Made by a program: the position numbers and the translations under genes. Shown here piece after piece: positions 21,881 to 32,339 of a DNA stretch of 64,000 nt. The notes below the pieces were generated by a model. The model had not been told where the DNA came from, searched no databases, and worked only from the letters and a program-made list of their open reading frames with translations. The DNA comes from Daphnia carinata (taxonomy: Eukaryota > Arthropoda > Branchiopoda > Diplostraca > Daphniidae): NCBI RefSeq assembly GCF_022539665.2, contig NC_081333.1, positions 5,950,971 to 6,014,970 on the forward strand, written 5' to 3'. Position 1 is the stretch's first letter. Each line of letters opens with the position of its first letter.

Positions 21881-23262
21881 GCCGGGGGATAGGTAACGCT
21901 AATGTTTTTTAACGCAATTTTTTAAAAAATCGATCAACGCTACTTTTTGCCCCTCTGCTCTTAATTCTTTTTGCAAATAAAGATTTCCCCTTCCATGCTC
22001 TCCAATTCAAACACTGTCGCTGCCCGTCGTTTCCTTCACAGTCCGCAAAAACGCCCGCTGTAGATACCCGTTGAGCCCTACATTGCCTCTTCGCGTCCAT
22101 CCCCTCACATTCTCTGCCAGTCAATCCACTCTGCTCGCTAAGAAACCCGCTGTTTTCCGTCCTTTTATCAATTTATCAATCACTGCCCTCTTCAGAATGA
22201 TCGCAACAGTTGCCCGTCTACTCACCTTTTGCCTCTACCCATCTTCCCTCGTAGAGTCTCTGTCCGTTAACCCAATTTGCCCGCCTATAACCCGTCTGTT
22301 GTGCCCGTCTATTCCCTCTCTTTTCATCGGCCCAATCTCTACCCACCAAGAAGCTGCTGTAGTCGCCCATCGACGTTTTCATTGCTTTTGCCGGTTTCAC
22401 ATTTTCTATCCGCTAAAAAGCCCTCTATAGTTGCCCGGCCAACCATTTTCTGCCTCTGTCCGCCTTCCTTTTGTCACAGTCTCCGTTCGTTAAAGAGCCC
22501 GATGTAGACTCCCGGTCACCCACTTTTTGCCTCTGCCCTTCGGCTTACGTGCTGTCGCTCATCTGTTTTAAGCTAAGTCTGTAGACCGAAAAATTGTCTA
22601 AATCCACATTTTCACCCACATTTTAGTCTTCCAAATCACAGCAAAAGCACAACGGGCGGACACAGGCTCTTTCCTTTTTCGTTGTTGCTTTATAGAGTAG
22701 AGACTAGTAACATTGTGCCAGCCCAGGGCCGTCAGATAGGTGGCGGTAGCGCATTTTAACGCTATTTTTCAGAAAATCACCCCACTCTTATTATTCGCCC
22801 GCCGACCTCCTCTCTGCTACTGCCCGCCCATCCCCTCAGTTTCACTGGCCGCCAAGTCACTGGCAGCTGAAGTTGCCCGTCGGCCCCTTCTCTGCTCGCC
22901 AATACGCATTGACCTTTTATTTGCATTTGTCCGTCCTTTCCTCCCAGTCTGAGCCTGTGCATTGCCCCCTATAGGGGCCCATCCACCTATTCTTTGCTTC
23001 TCCCGTCTTCCTCCGTACGGTTTCCTCCCGTCGGCCCACTTATTGCCTGCAAAACTGTCCATTATAGTTGGCCGTCGATCCCCTTGTTGCATCACCCCGT
23101 CCCCCATCTCCCAGTATTTGCCCGTCCTGCCCTCTTAATTTGTTATTTTACACACCCGCTATATCTGTCGCTATCTGCTCCTGCTCGCTATCCCCGTTTT
23201 AAGCTAAGATCGTAGACTGAAAAATTGCCTAAATCCACATTTCCACCACATTCTAGGCTTTC
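21880..23262. repeat. C/T-rich element in two tandem copies
   Basis: Copy 1 starts near 21,880 (GGGGCCGGGGGATAGGTAACGC) region and copy 2 near 22,724 (GGGCCGTCAGATAGGTGGCGG); wording is trimmed to the shared GATAGGT core. Both pass through long stretches of degenerate TTGCCCGTC/CTGCCCGTC words and end with GTTTTAAGCTAAG(T/A)..GTAGAC(C/T)GAAAAATTG at about 22,568 and 23,201. Open frames in it are low-complexity Ser/Pro-rich and not convincing genes. Confidence 0.65.
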
Positions 23263-23263
23263 A

Positions 23264-25770
23264 AATACCCATACTGCCGTCTGTACGCATCAGTCTGATG
23301 ATGTAATTTTTGATGTTCAAGCAGTCATCATTTTTGGGCACAAAATAACCCGAGTGCTAATTTGCTCTTCCAATTTCGGAGGCAGTAGATTTTCGGGATC
23401 ACCAAAACCATGGTTTACCAGTGACTCTTCTGAATGGCCATCAAGAAGGAAGTTCTGTGGTATCTGTATCGTATCCGGTCCCAGACTTGCCGTTCTTCAA
23501 CGACTTGAATTTCCAAGTTGAATGAGCCAATTAGCGAACTCGAGACTGTCGGCCGCCGTTCGCATATTTCGAGTCAAACGAAGCTTAAATGCAGGGTTGG
23601 AAGCGGTACTTTTAAAAAGTGCCGCTACCGCGGTACTTCAATTTTCGCAGAAAGTATCGTGGTAGCGGTACTACCGCGGTAATTTTTTTCCAAGTAACGC
23701 ACGGTAACGGTAGCGGTAAAAAATTTTTTTTGCATAATACGATCAAACTTCATGAAAATCATTTTTGTATTGATGTGATTTTACTATAATGAACTGTTGG
23801 CCCTTAAAACCAGTCAGCCATATTGCAGAGCCATTTTGCTTCATTCAGGTTTCCTTTGAGCCTTATCTTTTTCTTTCGAAGGAAACACTTATCGCACTTC
23901 TCACAGTATCGTTTTGTTTTGACTCCAAGAGGAGTGCATAGCATGCACAAAAAAATCTAAATTTTGGTCTCGTAATGTAATTAAGACCTAAAATTCGTAG
24001 GTTGCCACTTTTCGATAGTTTTGTTTGAGTTTGTTTTAATGTTGCTGCAGTTCCTTGTGTTTTCAGGAAAGTACTACTTCGTTTCACTTTGAAATTCGTT
24101 TCATTTGGTAATGTCAGTTTCTTTGCATAGAAAATGGAAATTTTCAAAATTTTCCTTGTTATGTTTAATTGAGAGGTGTTTTGTGATGTTGCCTCTTAAA
24201 TTGTCTACTACTGATAGTGCCTTTGGCTTTACTTTGCGCTGTCCAATAAGGCATTCATCATACGAAGTTCCCTTTCTCTTGCCTGGTCCAACTTATTTGA
24301 TAAGCGTTTCAGGATAGAGAATGATACGTTTTTCGCCATCTAAAATTGAACTTGGATTTATAATATGAATTATTTGGTCGGTTTAAAGTTTGTTTCATGT
24401 TTCATTTTCTCACCTTTTTTCCCTTTTGTTTTTGATCATGTAGAACTAGTTTTCGCCTCACCAATGTTGGTGGATATGTCAAGAGATGGTTCAGAGACAA
24501 TATCCATACTTGAATCAACTTCGGATATGTAATTATCATTAGTAGGAAATTCAAAATAACCAATTTTGAATAGAAAAAAGTTCATTAAACATATGGCTAA
24601 AATAAGCTAGACTACCATAACCTCTATCTCTCTATAATAACTTGAAGTACACACAAATAATTGCAACATTTTTTACAATATTCTATGGAAGGCTGCAATA
24701 CTTCAAAATTTTAAATACTGCTGCAATAGCAGCCATAAAACATTCCTAGTACTAGCCTAGATAAACCTGCAAAAGTGAGAATGCAACTTGTGGAGGGTAC
24801 CATAGTAGCATTTGTCCGAAATTTAGACGTATTTGATTGATCGAGGACCCTCAAACCCTGTGAACAACTAGGGAAATAGGAATAAAAAACGTTTTGAAAT
24901 ATTTACTTGAAATGCAGTCTGCTAAAAACAGGAAAAATTAATAGTCCTATCGCTAGATGGCGTAAAAGTACCGTTACCGATTTTTGGTATTTTTTACTAG
25001 CGGTAACGGTAGTGGTAACCATTGGAAAAAAATATCGCGGTAGCAGTAGCGGTAATACCGCATTACCGCGTAATCCAACCCTGCTTAAATGTCACTCCAA
25101 GTCCTGTTGCTTTTAATGGTCGATTCAACAATTTTCACCTTGTTACCGTGTTTAATGACAGGAAGGCACTGACAAAATCTGTGAGTAACTGCTTCCGCAA
25201 TTACTCGTTTCCAAACGCTATCATCAGCCAGCAGATTTCTTGCTATAGCAGCTTCTTTGAATGCTGGATGCAGAATCCCGTCGACCGTCCCCAAATATTC
25301 GAAGCCGGTTGCAATAAGGACGTTTATAAGAAGCAGACGAAGACTGAACCTTTCGACTTGTTTGACGGAAACAGAACAAATGCGTCGAATAACGTGATCC
25401 TCTTTTTTCTCGGTTTTCATTTCCTTGCGGTCTTGCGAAGCCAAAAATGATGAGGAAATTCACCATAGAAGTAAGATCTAGCTAGCGGATGTGCAGAATT
25501 TAATTTAACCCAAGCCGACAATGTAGTTAATTGTGAGGCAGATTAGATCACAGCCTACTCTTCCATTCCCGGATAAAAAAAACCGATTATTCTTGAGGAA
25601 GGTGAATAGCAAGACGAATAACAGAGTGTGAACGGTAAGAAACTGGATACTTAAAAATCCTCCAAGTGTGTTCAGAGGGTCCGACATATCTTGTGTCCAA
25701 TAACGTTGTTGTTTCATCCCATACAATATGGTCTGGACCTTCTTGATTTTCTCCTCTGCTTATCTGTATA
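23264..25770 (-). pseudogene. Helitron helicase region (decayed), interrupted by a hAT element
   Basis: On the minus strand, from 25,770 down: DETTTLLDTRYVGPSEHTWR, SVIRLAIHLPQE, then at 25,515 WVKLNSAHPLARSYFYGEF, then FSLRLLLINV and LGTVDGILHPAFKEAAIARN (25,340-25,290), then VIKHGNKVKIVESTIK. The frame then meets the hAT (25,083-23,592) and resumes at 23,584 with LRLTRNMRTAADSLEFANWL, then DTIQIPQNFLL and TRVILCPKND near 23,330. These are ordered motifs of the Helitron Pif1-like helicase. Several stops and one-base shifts are present. The domain would unwind DNA during rolling-circle transposition. The N-terminal half is at 30,249-32,327. Confidence 0.88.
23592..25083. mobile_element. hAT transposon, decayed, with perfect 8-bp TSD
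   Basis: Ends are CAGGGTTGGA (23,592) and TCCAACCCTG (25,083), flanked on both sides by CTTAAATG (23,584-23,591 and 25,084-25,091). Subterminal GGTAGCGGTA/TACCGCGGTA words are dense within 120 bp of each end. On the minus strand, 24,110-24,310 encodes DNLRGNITKHLSIKHNKE, like the end of a BED zinc finger of hAT transposases. The catalytic domain is not recognisable and the element is too short for a full transposase, so it is a deletion derivative. Confidence 0.9.
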
Positions 25771-26038
25771 CCCACATAGCACCGGGCTGTCGTTAAAACA
25801 TCCCGAGGATGTCCGATCGTCCCGAGTGATGATATCCTGAGGAACTCTTTAATGTAATCTTTAAGACCCCTTCCCTGCGTCCTAATGTCCGGGACTAGTA
25901 GTATCTTAAAGATAACTTTCAAGACAACCTGCGGACAACTTAAAGTTTTCATTTTGATGCACGAAAGACGTTCATGACGATGTTGTTTTACATAGGCGAA
26001 TTCCCAAAAATATGTTATAGTTGCCTTTAAGACTTGTG

Positions 26039-27523
26039 AAGTGCGCTACGACTACAACGCAAGCCGCTAGAGGCTCTGGAGTCAGGGGGCTAGGGTTGAA
26101 AAGTGCGGAAAAATTGGAAAACATTTTTGGTGCTCTCATTTAAATATTTTGCTATGTTTTGTCAAACAAAAGGAAAATGTTTGGTTTTTTACTAGTATAC
26201 AATATTGTTTCTTGCCGTCAACACTGTTACAATGAATCGCCAAAAAAGGAAAGATCTTTCTATTGAAGAAAGAAGTGAAATTATATCATATTTTAAGTTA
26301 AAGTTTTCCGTCAGGCAAATTAGCTCTTTAACCGCCGTAAAACCATCAACAGTGCACGACACCATAAAACGATTTAAGAATACCAACAGCTGTGTAAGTT
26401 TACCTAGAAGTGGACGTCCTCCATTGCTAACCCAATCTGATAAGCGCTATCTTAAACTATGTGCTCTTCGTGATCGGCGAAAAGATTTAAGAATCATCAC
26501 GGAGGAGATGAACATCGGAAGAAAATTGCCAGTAAGTCATTCAGTTGTTAATAGAGCATTACATTCCTGGAATCTTTTCGGAAGAGTTTCTGCCCGTAAA
26601 CCGTTACTAACTATCAGAAACATAAAAAAAAGACTTGCCTTTGCCAAAGAACATGTCAAATGGTCAAGGGGAAAATGGGAGAAAGTGCTATTTACGGACG
26701 AAACCAAGTTTGAACTTTTCGGGAGCAAAAGACGATTGTTCGTTCGTAGACGACCCGGTGAAAGATTTAAAAAAGAGTGCTTAACACCTACCGTGAAACA
26801 CGGTGGTGGTAGCATAATGGTGTGGGCGGGTATATGCACTCAAGGTGTCACAAAAATGAAACGAATCATGGGCATCATGGACAAAAAGATGTATCATTCC
26901 ATATTGGTACATACAGCTCTCCCGGAAGGTAAACGCCTAATAGGAAAAGGATTCGTTTTTCAAGAGGATAACGATCCTAAGCACTCATCCAAACTGTGTC
27001 GAAATTATTTGGACAAAAAGGAAGCATCTGGTTTGCCTACATAATAGTGTTTTCCTTTGTTAATTTAGTAACTATTATGTTTTATATTAGGTGATATTGT
27101 GCGTATGATATGGCCCCCTCAGAGCCCCGACCTAAACCCCATCGAGGCCATGTGGGATTATGTCGATTCTAAATTAGATAAGAGTCAACGCACATCACAA
27201 GATTCCATATGGAGAAACGTACAACAAACCTGGAATGCCATCCCTCGTAAAATCCTGAAAAAGTACATATTTTCTATGAAGAAAAGATGTGAAGCAGTTG
27301 TAAGGGCCAAAGGTGGACACACCCGCTATTAAAAACACCATGTTTTTAAAACATTAGATAGGCTTTAATAAAAGTTCTTCGAAGATGAAAGAGAATTATT
27401 TTTTAATCCATTTTCACATTATTTATCACGATCAAAAATGTTTTCCAATTTTTCCGCACTTTTCAACCCTAGCCCCCTGACTCCAGAGCCTCTAGCGGCT
27501 TGCGTTGTAGTCGTAGCGCACTT
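26039..27523 (+). mobile_element. Tc1-like transposon of the DD38E type
   Basis: Long inverted repeats of about 95 bp: AAGTGCGCTACGACTACAAC at 26,039 is mirrored at the right end, and homology runs inward through GGGGGCTAGGGTTGAAAAGT to GGAAAACATTTTT. The right flank starts with TA; the left flank is TG, so one copy of the TA duplication seems mutated. The element is 1,485 bp and encloses a complete transposase frame with one intron. Confidence 0.9.
26232..27332 (+). CDS. Tc1-like transposase, DD38E, one intron
   Basis: Cuts and pastes the element at TA sites by a DDE mechanism. Exons 26,232-27,030 and 27,091-27,332 join across a 60-nt GT-AG intron to give 346 residues, the usual Tc1 length. 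N-terminal helix-turn-helix DNA-binding region includes SVRQISSLTAVKPSTVHDTI. The GRPPLL motif precedes the second DNA-binding half. Catalytic residues: Asp in FTDETKF (about residue 158), Asp in FQEDNDPKH, and Glu in SPDLNPIE; 38 residues separate the last two, so DD38E. A start 27 nt upstream (26,205) is also open, but MNRQKRKDLS fits Tc1 N-termini better. No internal stop is seen in the joined frame, so this copy may be young. Confidence 0.88.
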
Positions 27524-27539
27524 TAATTTTAGCGCTCAA

Positions 27540-28045
27540 TGATTAAAAATGTATGCATTAGGGAAAACTGGCAATTGCGCTAGTTGGGAAGAAAGCGAAA
27601 ATAGACTAGAAATTAAAATTTGCCGTTTTTAAGTAGGAATTAAACTGATTCTGCTTATGGCATGGTATGCAAAATCACATGTTTTATTACTAAATAAACC
27701 CTTCTCTATTTTTTAAACCGCAGTCCACCCTCGTCGTCCTATTTTTTCTTCCGTAAAAGAGAGCCAAAGTAGCCCCGTTTGCTACTTGGCCTTCTTCACT
27801 GTCCGGAAACTTTTGCCTCCTATTTTAAAGGGCCTTTCCCGTGTAAGAAAAATTCCCCCAAAAAAACCAAGTGAAAAACTAATCTTAAGGAAAAAATTCA
27901 ATTTCACAACCACCTATGTCAGATGATTAGTGTATTTTTAAGAGCTTAAAGAAAAACCGAGTTTTCCATAAGCCTATCTCGGCTGTCCGGAAACTTTCGG
28001 CAGGTGCTGTATATAGTTTCATTCACGCCACTCTCTTCAATACCA
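27540..28045. other. Interior of the TIR element, no gene seen
   Basis: AT-rich. GTCCGGAAACTTT words at about 27,801 and 27,988 suggest an internal repeat pair. No coding similarity recognised. Confidence 0.35.
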
Positions 28046-28050
28046 GAATC

Positions 28051-28575
28051 TTAATTCTCAGAATCGACAAATGATGGTAATAAGTTTGTATCCTGACTAT
28101 CTTTCACTGACATGTCACTAATGTCAATAGGGTAAACTTCGTTGATAACTCTTTCGTCAAAATAGCTGGAAGAAGTCAGTAACGAGGATTGTGTCAGCAG
28201 CTGTTTGGCTTTGTTTTGCTGATTTTGAATCTTTTTAGATCCTTCTGATCTGAGATTTCTCCTTGAATTGTTCAAAAATACCCATGCTGACTCTGATGTG
28301 TCACTCATCTTTTCTGTTTCATCGCTTTTTCAAAAGAATCTAATTGGAAAAAAAAAACTAAATTAATTAGTACATAACAATTGCACATATACTAACATAA
28401 CTTACGTAACATACTTAGCGTTTTCATGACATTTTAAAAATTGCACTACCCTCAGCTAATTTGCGGTGATTTTTGGAAGGCAAGGAACACTTTCCACAAT
28501 TAAACCAGGTACTAGTGACGACTTCGTTTTCTTTAGTTTGGTCTTGAAATTGCACGAATAAGAATGTAGTCATTT
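28051..28575 (-). other. Possible two-exon coding fragment, unassigned
   Basis: Minus strand. A block at about 28,440-28,573 reads MTTFLFVQFQDQTKENEVV then STWFNCGKCSLP, loosely like the N-terminus of arthropod proteins with a DUF4806 domain (VQF...VVPS-W). A second block, 28,051-28,308, encodes an 85-residue Ser/Lys-rich peptide ending in a stop. I cannot confirm the junction between them. May be the element's own gene or a captured one. Confidence 0.3.
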
Positions 28576-28959
28576 TAATCAGATGTCAGCCAGTGAAAGT
28601 TAAATCCAAACAATAATTGGCACACAAGAAAATCCACTTGTTCACTGTAAAATTTAACACCACTTCTTTCAATAACTGAAACTAGACTGAAAAAAAAGTG
28701 AGAAAAAAGGGGGCGTATTATTGAAATGGTTTTGGACTCGCTTTTGTTTTGTCATTTGTTTTTTTTTTCCATCTTCTGAAGCACTCTGTTGAAACTGTCG
28801 TCTGATATAAGTGAATTATGAGCATATTTTCATTCTGACTTATATTGATTGATTACTTGTTCGTTGTATATCAGGATAAGTGTTTTTATTGTTGGTTTTG
28901 ATTTGACTTTTTTAATTATCAGGGGAATGACAGATAACCTTGTTTTGGTAAAAAGGGCC

Positions 28960-29150
28960 CACAACACCTGTGGCAGTGTTCTTGTCGTCTTCAGAGAACT
29001 ATTCTGACGAGCAAGTATCAGACAGTCGTGGTGGTGATAGTAATCTTGAAGAATCGTTATCTACAACAATAGAAGAATTTGATGTTGATAGACCAGCAGC
29101 AAAAAATGAAGTGTCAACTGGCGAACTTGCCCTAGGGCACAGTTAGCTAC
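28960..29150 (+). other. Short coding-like block, unassigned
   Basis: The plus frame from about 28,990 encodes an acidic Ser/Glu/Asp-rich peptide (SSENYSDEQVSDSRGGDSNL and onward) that ends at a stop near 29,145. Composition looks protein-like but there is no recognised domain. Confidence 0.25.
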
Positions 29151-29639
29151 GTGAAAATAGAAAATCACATAAACTTTTCCAAATGTGATCAACTATTGAA
29201 ATTTTGCATCCCTATCATCCTGATCTTCCTCTTCCAACCCGAACTCTTGTAAAAACACCTCGGAAAGCGAAACATTCCAGAAATTGGGCACTTGAAATCC
29301 GATGATGAAGCCGACAGTTGTGTTTTTCTTAAAAACATGTCCGTTGTTGTGATATATGATTTTGTATTTCTTCGTGATAATGCGGTTGTAATTGCAAAAA
29401 GGTATGCAAGCCAACGAGATGTCTATACGAATCGCTGTCGTTCGTTTGTATTCCAAAAATATCTTGTGTCATCGCTGGCTGCTAACGTTCAAATGTGGAC
29501 ATAAAAGACATTTTGTGTAAGTTGGTTAGATTGCCTCCTTCGTTGTCATTGAATACATTCGCAGTTTTCCTTAAAGAAACAATGAATTTTGATTTTTTAT
29601 GTTCATTTTCGTGCAATAACTGATGAGATGTTTTTTACG

Positions 29640-30230
29640 CTGTGTATACCCCTTAAAACATCACTGATAGAGGCGACTTAAATTTTCGGGTACAGGCGTC
29701 TTCAAGACATCTGAAACACACCCAACAGAAGTGTAGAGCATATTTAGAAGACTTCTTTAAGATATCTTAAGACGTCTAGAAAACACCTGCATATCCCCTT
29801 TAACTTCACTGATAAAGTTGTGCGAAATTCATCCTATGTAGACGTCGTATAGACACCTTCTTCTGATCCCGCTTCTCTCTCGAACGATAGTCCTGAGATA
29901 GTCTGATATTGGGCGTCTTAGGAATATCTTATTCTAATCTTAGTGCTAAGTCCCGAGTTTGTCTTTCCGAGGACATCCTTAAGAGATCTTTTTTTTGCTT
30001 CGAATCGCCTTGTCGTTAATTAAGCCTTTCTTGACATCTTAAAGACGTCACTTTTTAGTCTTCGTATTCCGTTGACGTAAGGAAGTCCTGACCAGATATC
30101 TTTGAGACGTCCTTTTTTGGGCAGAGATATCTAAGTACCAAAGAAGGCCTGACCGGACATCTTTTCGACGTCTTGTTTTAGTCTGGGATGTCTTTGGGTA
30201 TATGGGACATCCTTGGCATATCTTCCAGTC
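29640..30230. repeat. Subterminal repeat region with GACGTC/GACATC words
   Basis: Five GACGTC and several GACATC words, most followed or preceded by TTAAG or TTTT, are spread irregularly over this region next to the right TIR. Related words lie next to the left TIR (25,790-25,940). This looks like multiple subterminal protein-binding sites. Confidence 0.55.
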
Positions 30231-30248
30231 AACCCGGTGCTATGTGGG

Positions 30249-32327
30249 TATTGCGCAATCATGTCCTTTGTATATGTATTTGAAAATATACTTTATGCTG
30301 TTATGGAAGCGCAAAACTCCAGATTAATGTGCGAGTTGAATTTAAGTTAAAGTTAAGGGTTGTTAGGACGACCCAGTTGTTATCCACTCGGAAACTGCTG
30401 CTGTTGTTGTTGAGCGAGTAGCTGCGACCGTTATTTTTCCTTCGATACGTGGGATATCCGTGTCCGTTGATTACTGTTGCTTCCGCAAATGTTTTTGGAA
30501 AACATTTTGTGCATATATCACCATCCATGAAAGGAGAATTGCGATTAATTTCTTTTCAGCATGGGCCGTGAATCATGTTGCCCATTACAATCTTATGAAG
30601 TATTGGGTTCGCTTCTGAATCCGGAATTTCAACACATATCATCTTGTCTATGTCTTCTTCAGTGGTTGGAACGTCATTCTCATCTACCCACATGAGTAGA
30701 TGGACATGAGGATGACCACGCTTCTGGAATTCGACGGCATGAATCCTCGCAACAATAATCCCAAAATTTGACGTTCTTGAATTTCCTTTATTAATTAATT
30801 CAGTTTAAGACGATAAACTCTTGAAACTATATCGGGCTTATTTGATGGAATTCGGTAAGTTTCAATATTTTCCGTGATCTCTGGCCATTTTGGGTTGCAG
30901 GTAAAAGTAAGGAAAAAGGTGGGCTTTCAAAATTTTCCACATATAGCCATCGCGTTGGTTTTTTACTGTCGATTCGAATGAATCGACTTCCTCTTCGTGG
31001 AATCAATAGATGGCCGTCTATATCTCTATTTTCGGGTGGAGCGCCATCAATGCTTTTGAAAACCACTGCTATTTCTTCTCCTGTGAGGCTGTTGTAGTGT
31101 CTCACATCTTGTGTCTGACGGTCATTATGGATAATGATTCCAATTTTCATGGGTCTCCTACCCTCCCTTTTCGGTAAGAAGATCCTTCTCGGCTGTCATT
31201 TGACTCATATTCTTATAAATGTCAACATAGGGATTACCTTGACGAAGAAGATAATCCAACTGTTCCATCAGATGTTCATCAGAAATCGGTCACAGCGGAC
31301 GTTGGCAGGGTTACTGACCTGGAATTCGTTTGCCTGAGAAGAATCAATAAAATACAGTTGGGCGTATTTTGGAGCATTATCTTCGTGTTGGTATCCAACA
31401 GCTGTTGTATTGTGATATATTTGTCCGTGAGTTCGAAAGCAATAGGGGCCGTGACCTGGTGGACTGTAGATTTGTGCATCCATTGATGCGAAGGCAAGAG
31501 CGTTGTTTTAATTTCTTACCATTTTCAATAAAAGAGGAGATTTTGGATGACTGTTGGTAAGGAGATGGTAAAGCAATTCGGGGAATTCTCTAGGAGGATG
31601 AAGAATGACTTTCTATTTTGAACAACAGAGGCTGAATTTTCGGTCGGACGTTTTCTCGCCTTTGAAATGTATTCCGCCACAGTAAATACAAATCTCGTCC
31701 ATTTTTCCACAGTGATGAACGGAAACAAAATCTTCGTTGTCTAATGATTTCTGAGCAGCTTGGTGTGTTCTGGTTGCTCTATTACTTCGATGTTGTGCTG
31801 AAAATTCCAATGGATGTTGTCGCTCTTCTTCTGTTTCTATAATAAGAATTTCTGTGTGGTGTTGAGCGTCATTTGCTTGTTGTAGATTCAACATTTCTTC
31901 TCTATCTTCCTCTCTTTACCAAAGAATCTGAGCCATCCTTGCTCCAGTCTCTTCTTGAAGTTGTTCTATTTCCTTGTCATTTTCAACTGGTCTGTAACTA
32001 ATAGTTTGCTGACTGTTAACTTACCATCTTTCATCTGCTTCACTTGTTACTTCGTTACAAAGAACATTTTGATGTTGCACTCTATTTTTCATGCGCGAAG
32101 CAATTTCCTGTTCTGGAGTTTGGATTTCACGGGCTATTCTCTGATGAACAGCATATGCTTGAGCCTTTTGCTGTTCTACAGGATCAAGTCTTTGGTTTTT
32201 GGCTTTTATCTGTTCTCGATATTCCAACAATCTCTTTTTTTTAGCGTTTCAGCTGCCCTTTTTCACGCATTTTAAGGTTCTTGGCTGCTTTTTATTCTTC
32301 CGTAAGAGCAGGGCATTTTGGAGGCAT
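30249..32327 (-). pseudogene. Helitron N-terminal domain and HUH endonuclease (decayed)
   Basis: Minus strand, from a start-like MPPKCPALTEE at 32,327: a zinc-finger-like CIYCGGIHFKGEK and LCCSKXKV (about 31,700-31,620), then SPPGHGPYCFRTHGQIYH and APKYAQLYFIDSS (31,460-31,340), then EIAVVFKSIDG and RDIDGHLLIPRRGS (31,080-30,980), then the rolling-circle nuclease motif EFQKRGHPHVHLLMWV with HUH residues at 30,701-30,715, then GYPTYRRKNNGR and DNNWVV, then KYIFKYIYKGHDCAI at the insertion point. X marks stops. The HUH nuclease would nick and join DNA ends. Stops and shifts make this copy inactive. Confidence 0.88.
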
Positions 32328-32339
32328 TTTCAAAAGCAA

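Larger units (their letters stand above)
25771..30248. mobile_element. TIR element inserted in the Helitron (class uncertain)
   Basis: Inverted ends CCCACATAGCACCGGG (25,771) and CCCGGTGCTATGTGGG (ending 30,248). Flanks are TATA and TATT, so the target duplication is TA or, if one end carries an extra base, TAT. Removing the insert joins two Helitron protein segments (GHDCAI with ISRGENQEGPDHIVWDE). Both subterminal regions carry GACGTC/GACATC-type words (25,790-25,940 and 29,640-30,230). The interior holds the Tc1-like element at 26,039 and short unassigned coding-like blocks at 28,051-29,150. No transposase could be assigned. Confidence 0.7.

Noticed and set aside
22071-22430. 119-codon frame in the C/T-rich region
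   Set aside because: Composition simply reflects pyrimidine-rich repeats; no domain, and overlapping frames are equally open.
25022-25450. Plus-strand 142-codon open frame
   Set aside because: Antisense to the Helitron helicase and crosses the hAT border.
31955-32275. Plus-strand hydrophobic open frame
   Set aside because: Antisense to the Helitron N-terminal region, whose minus-strand motifs are recognisable.
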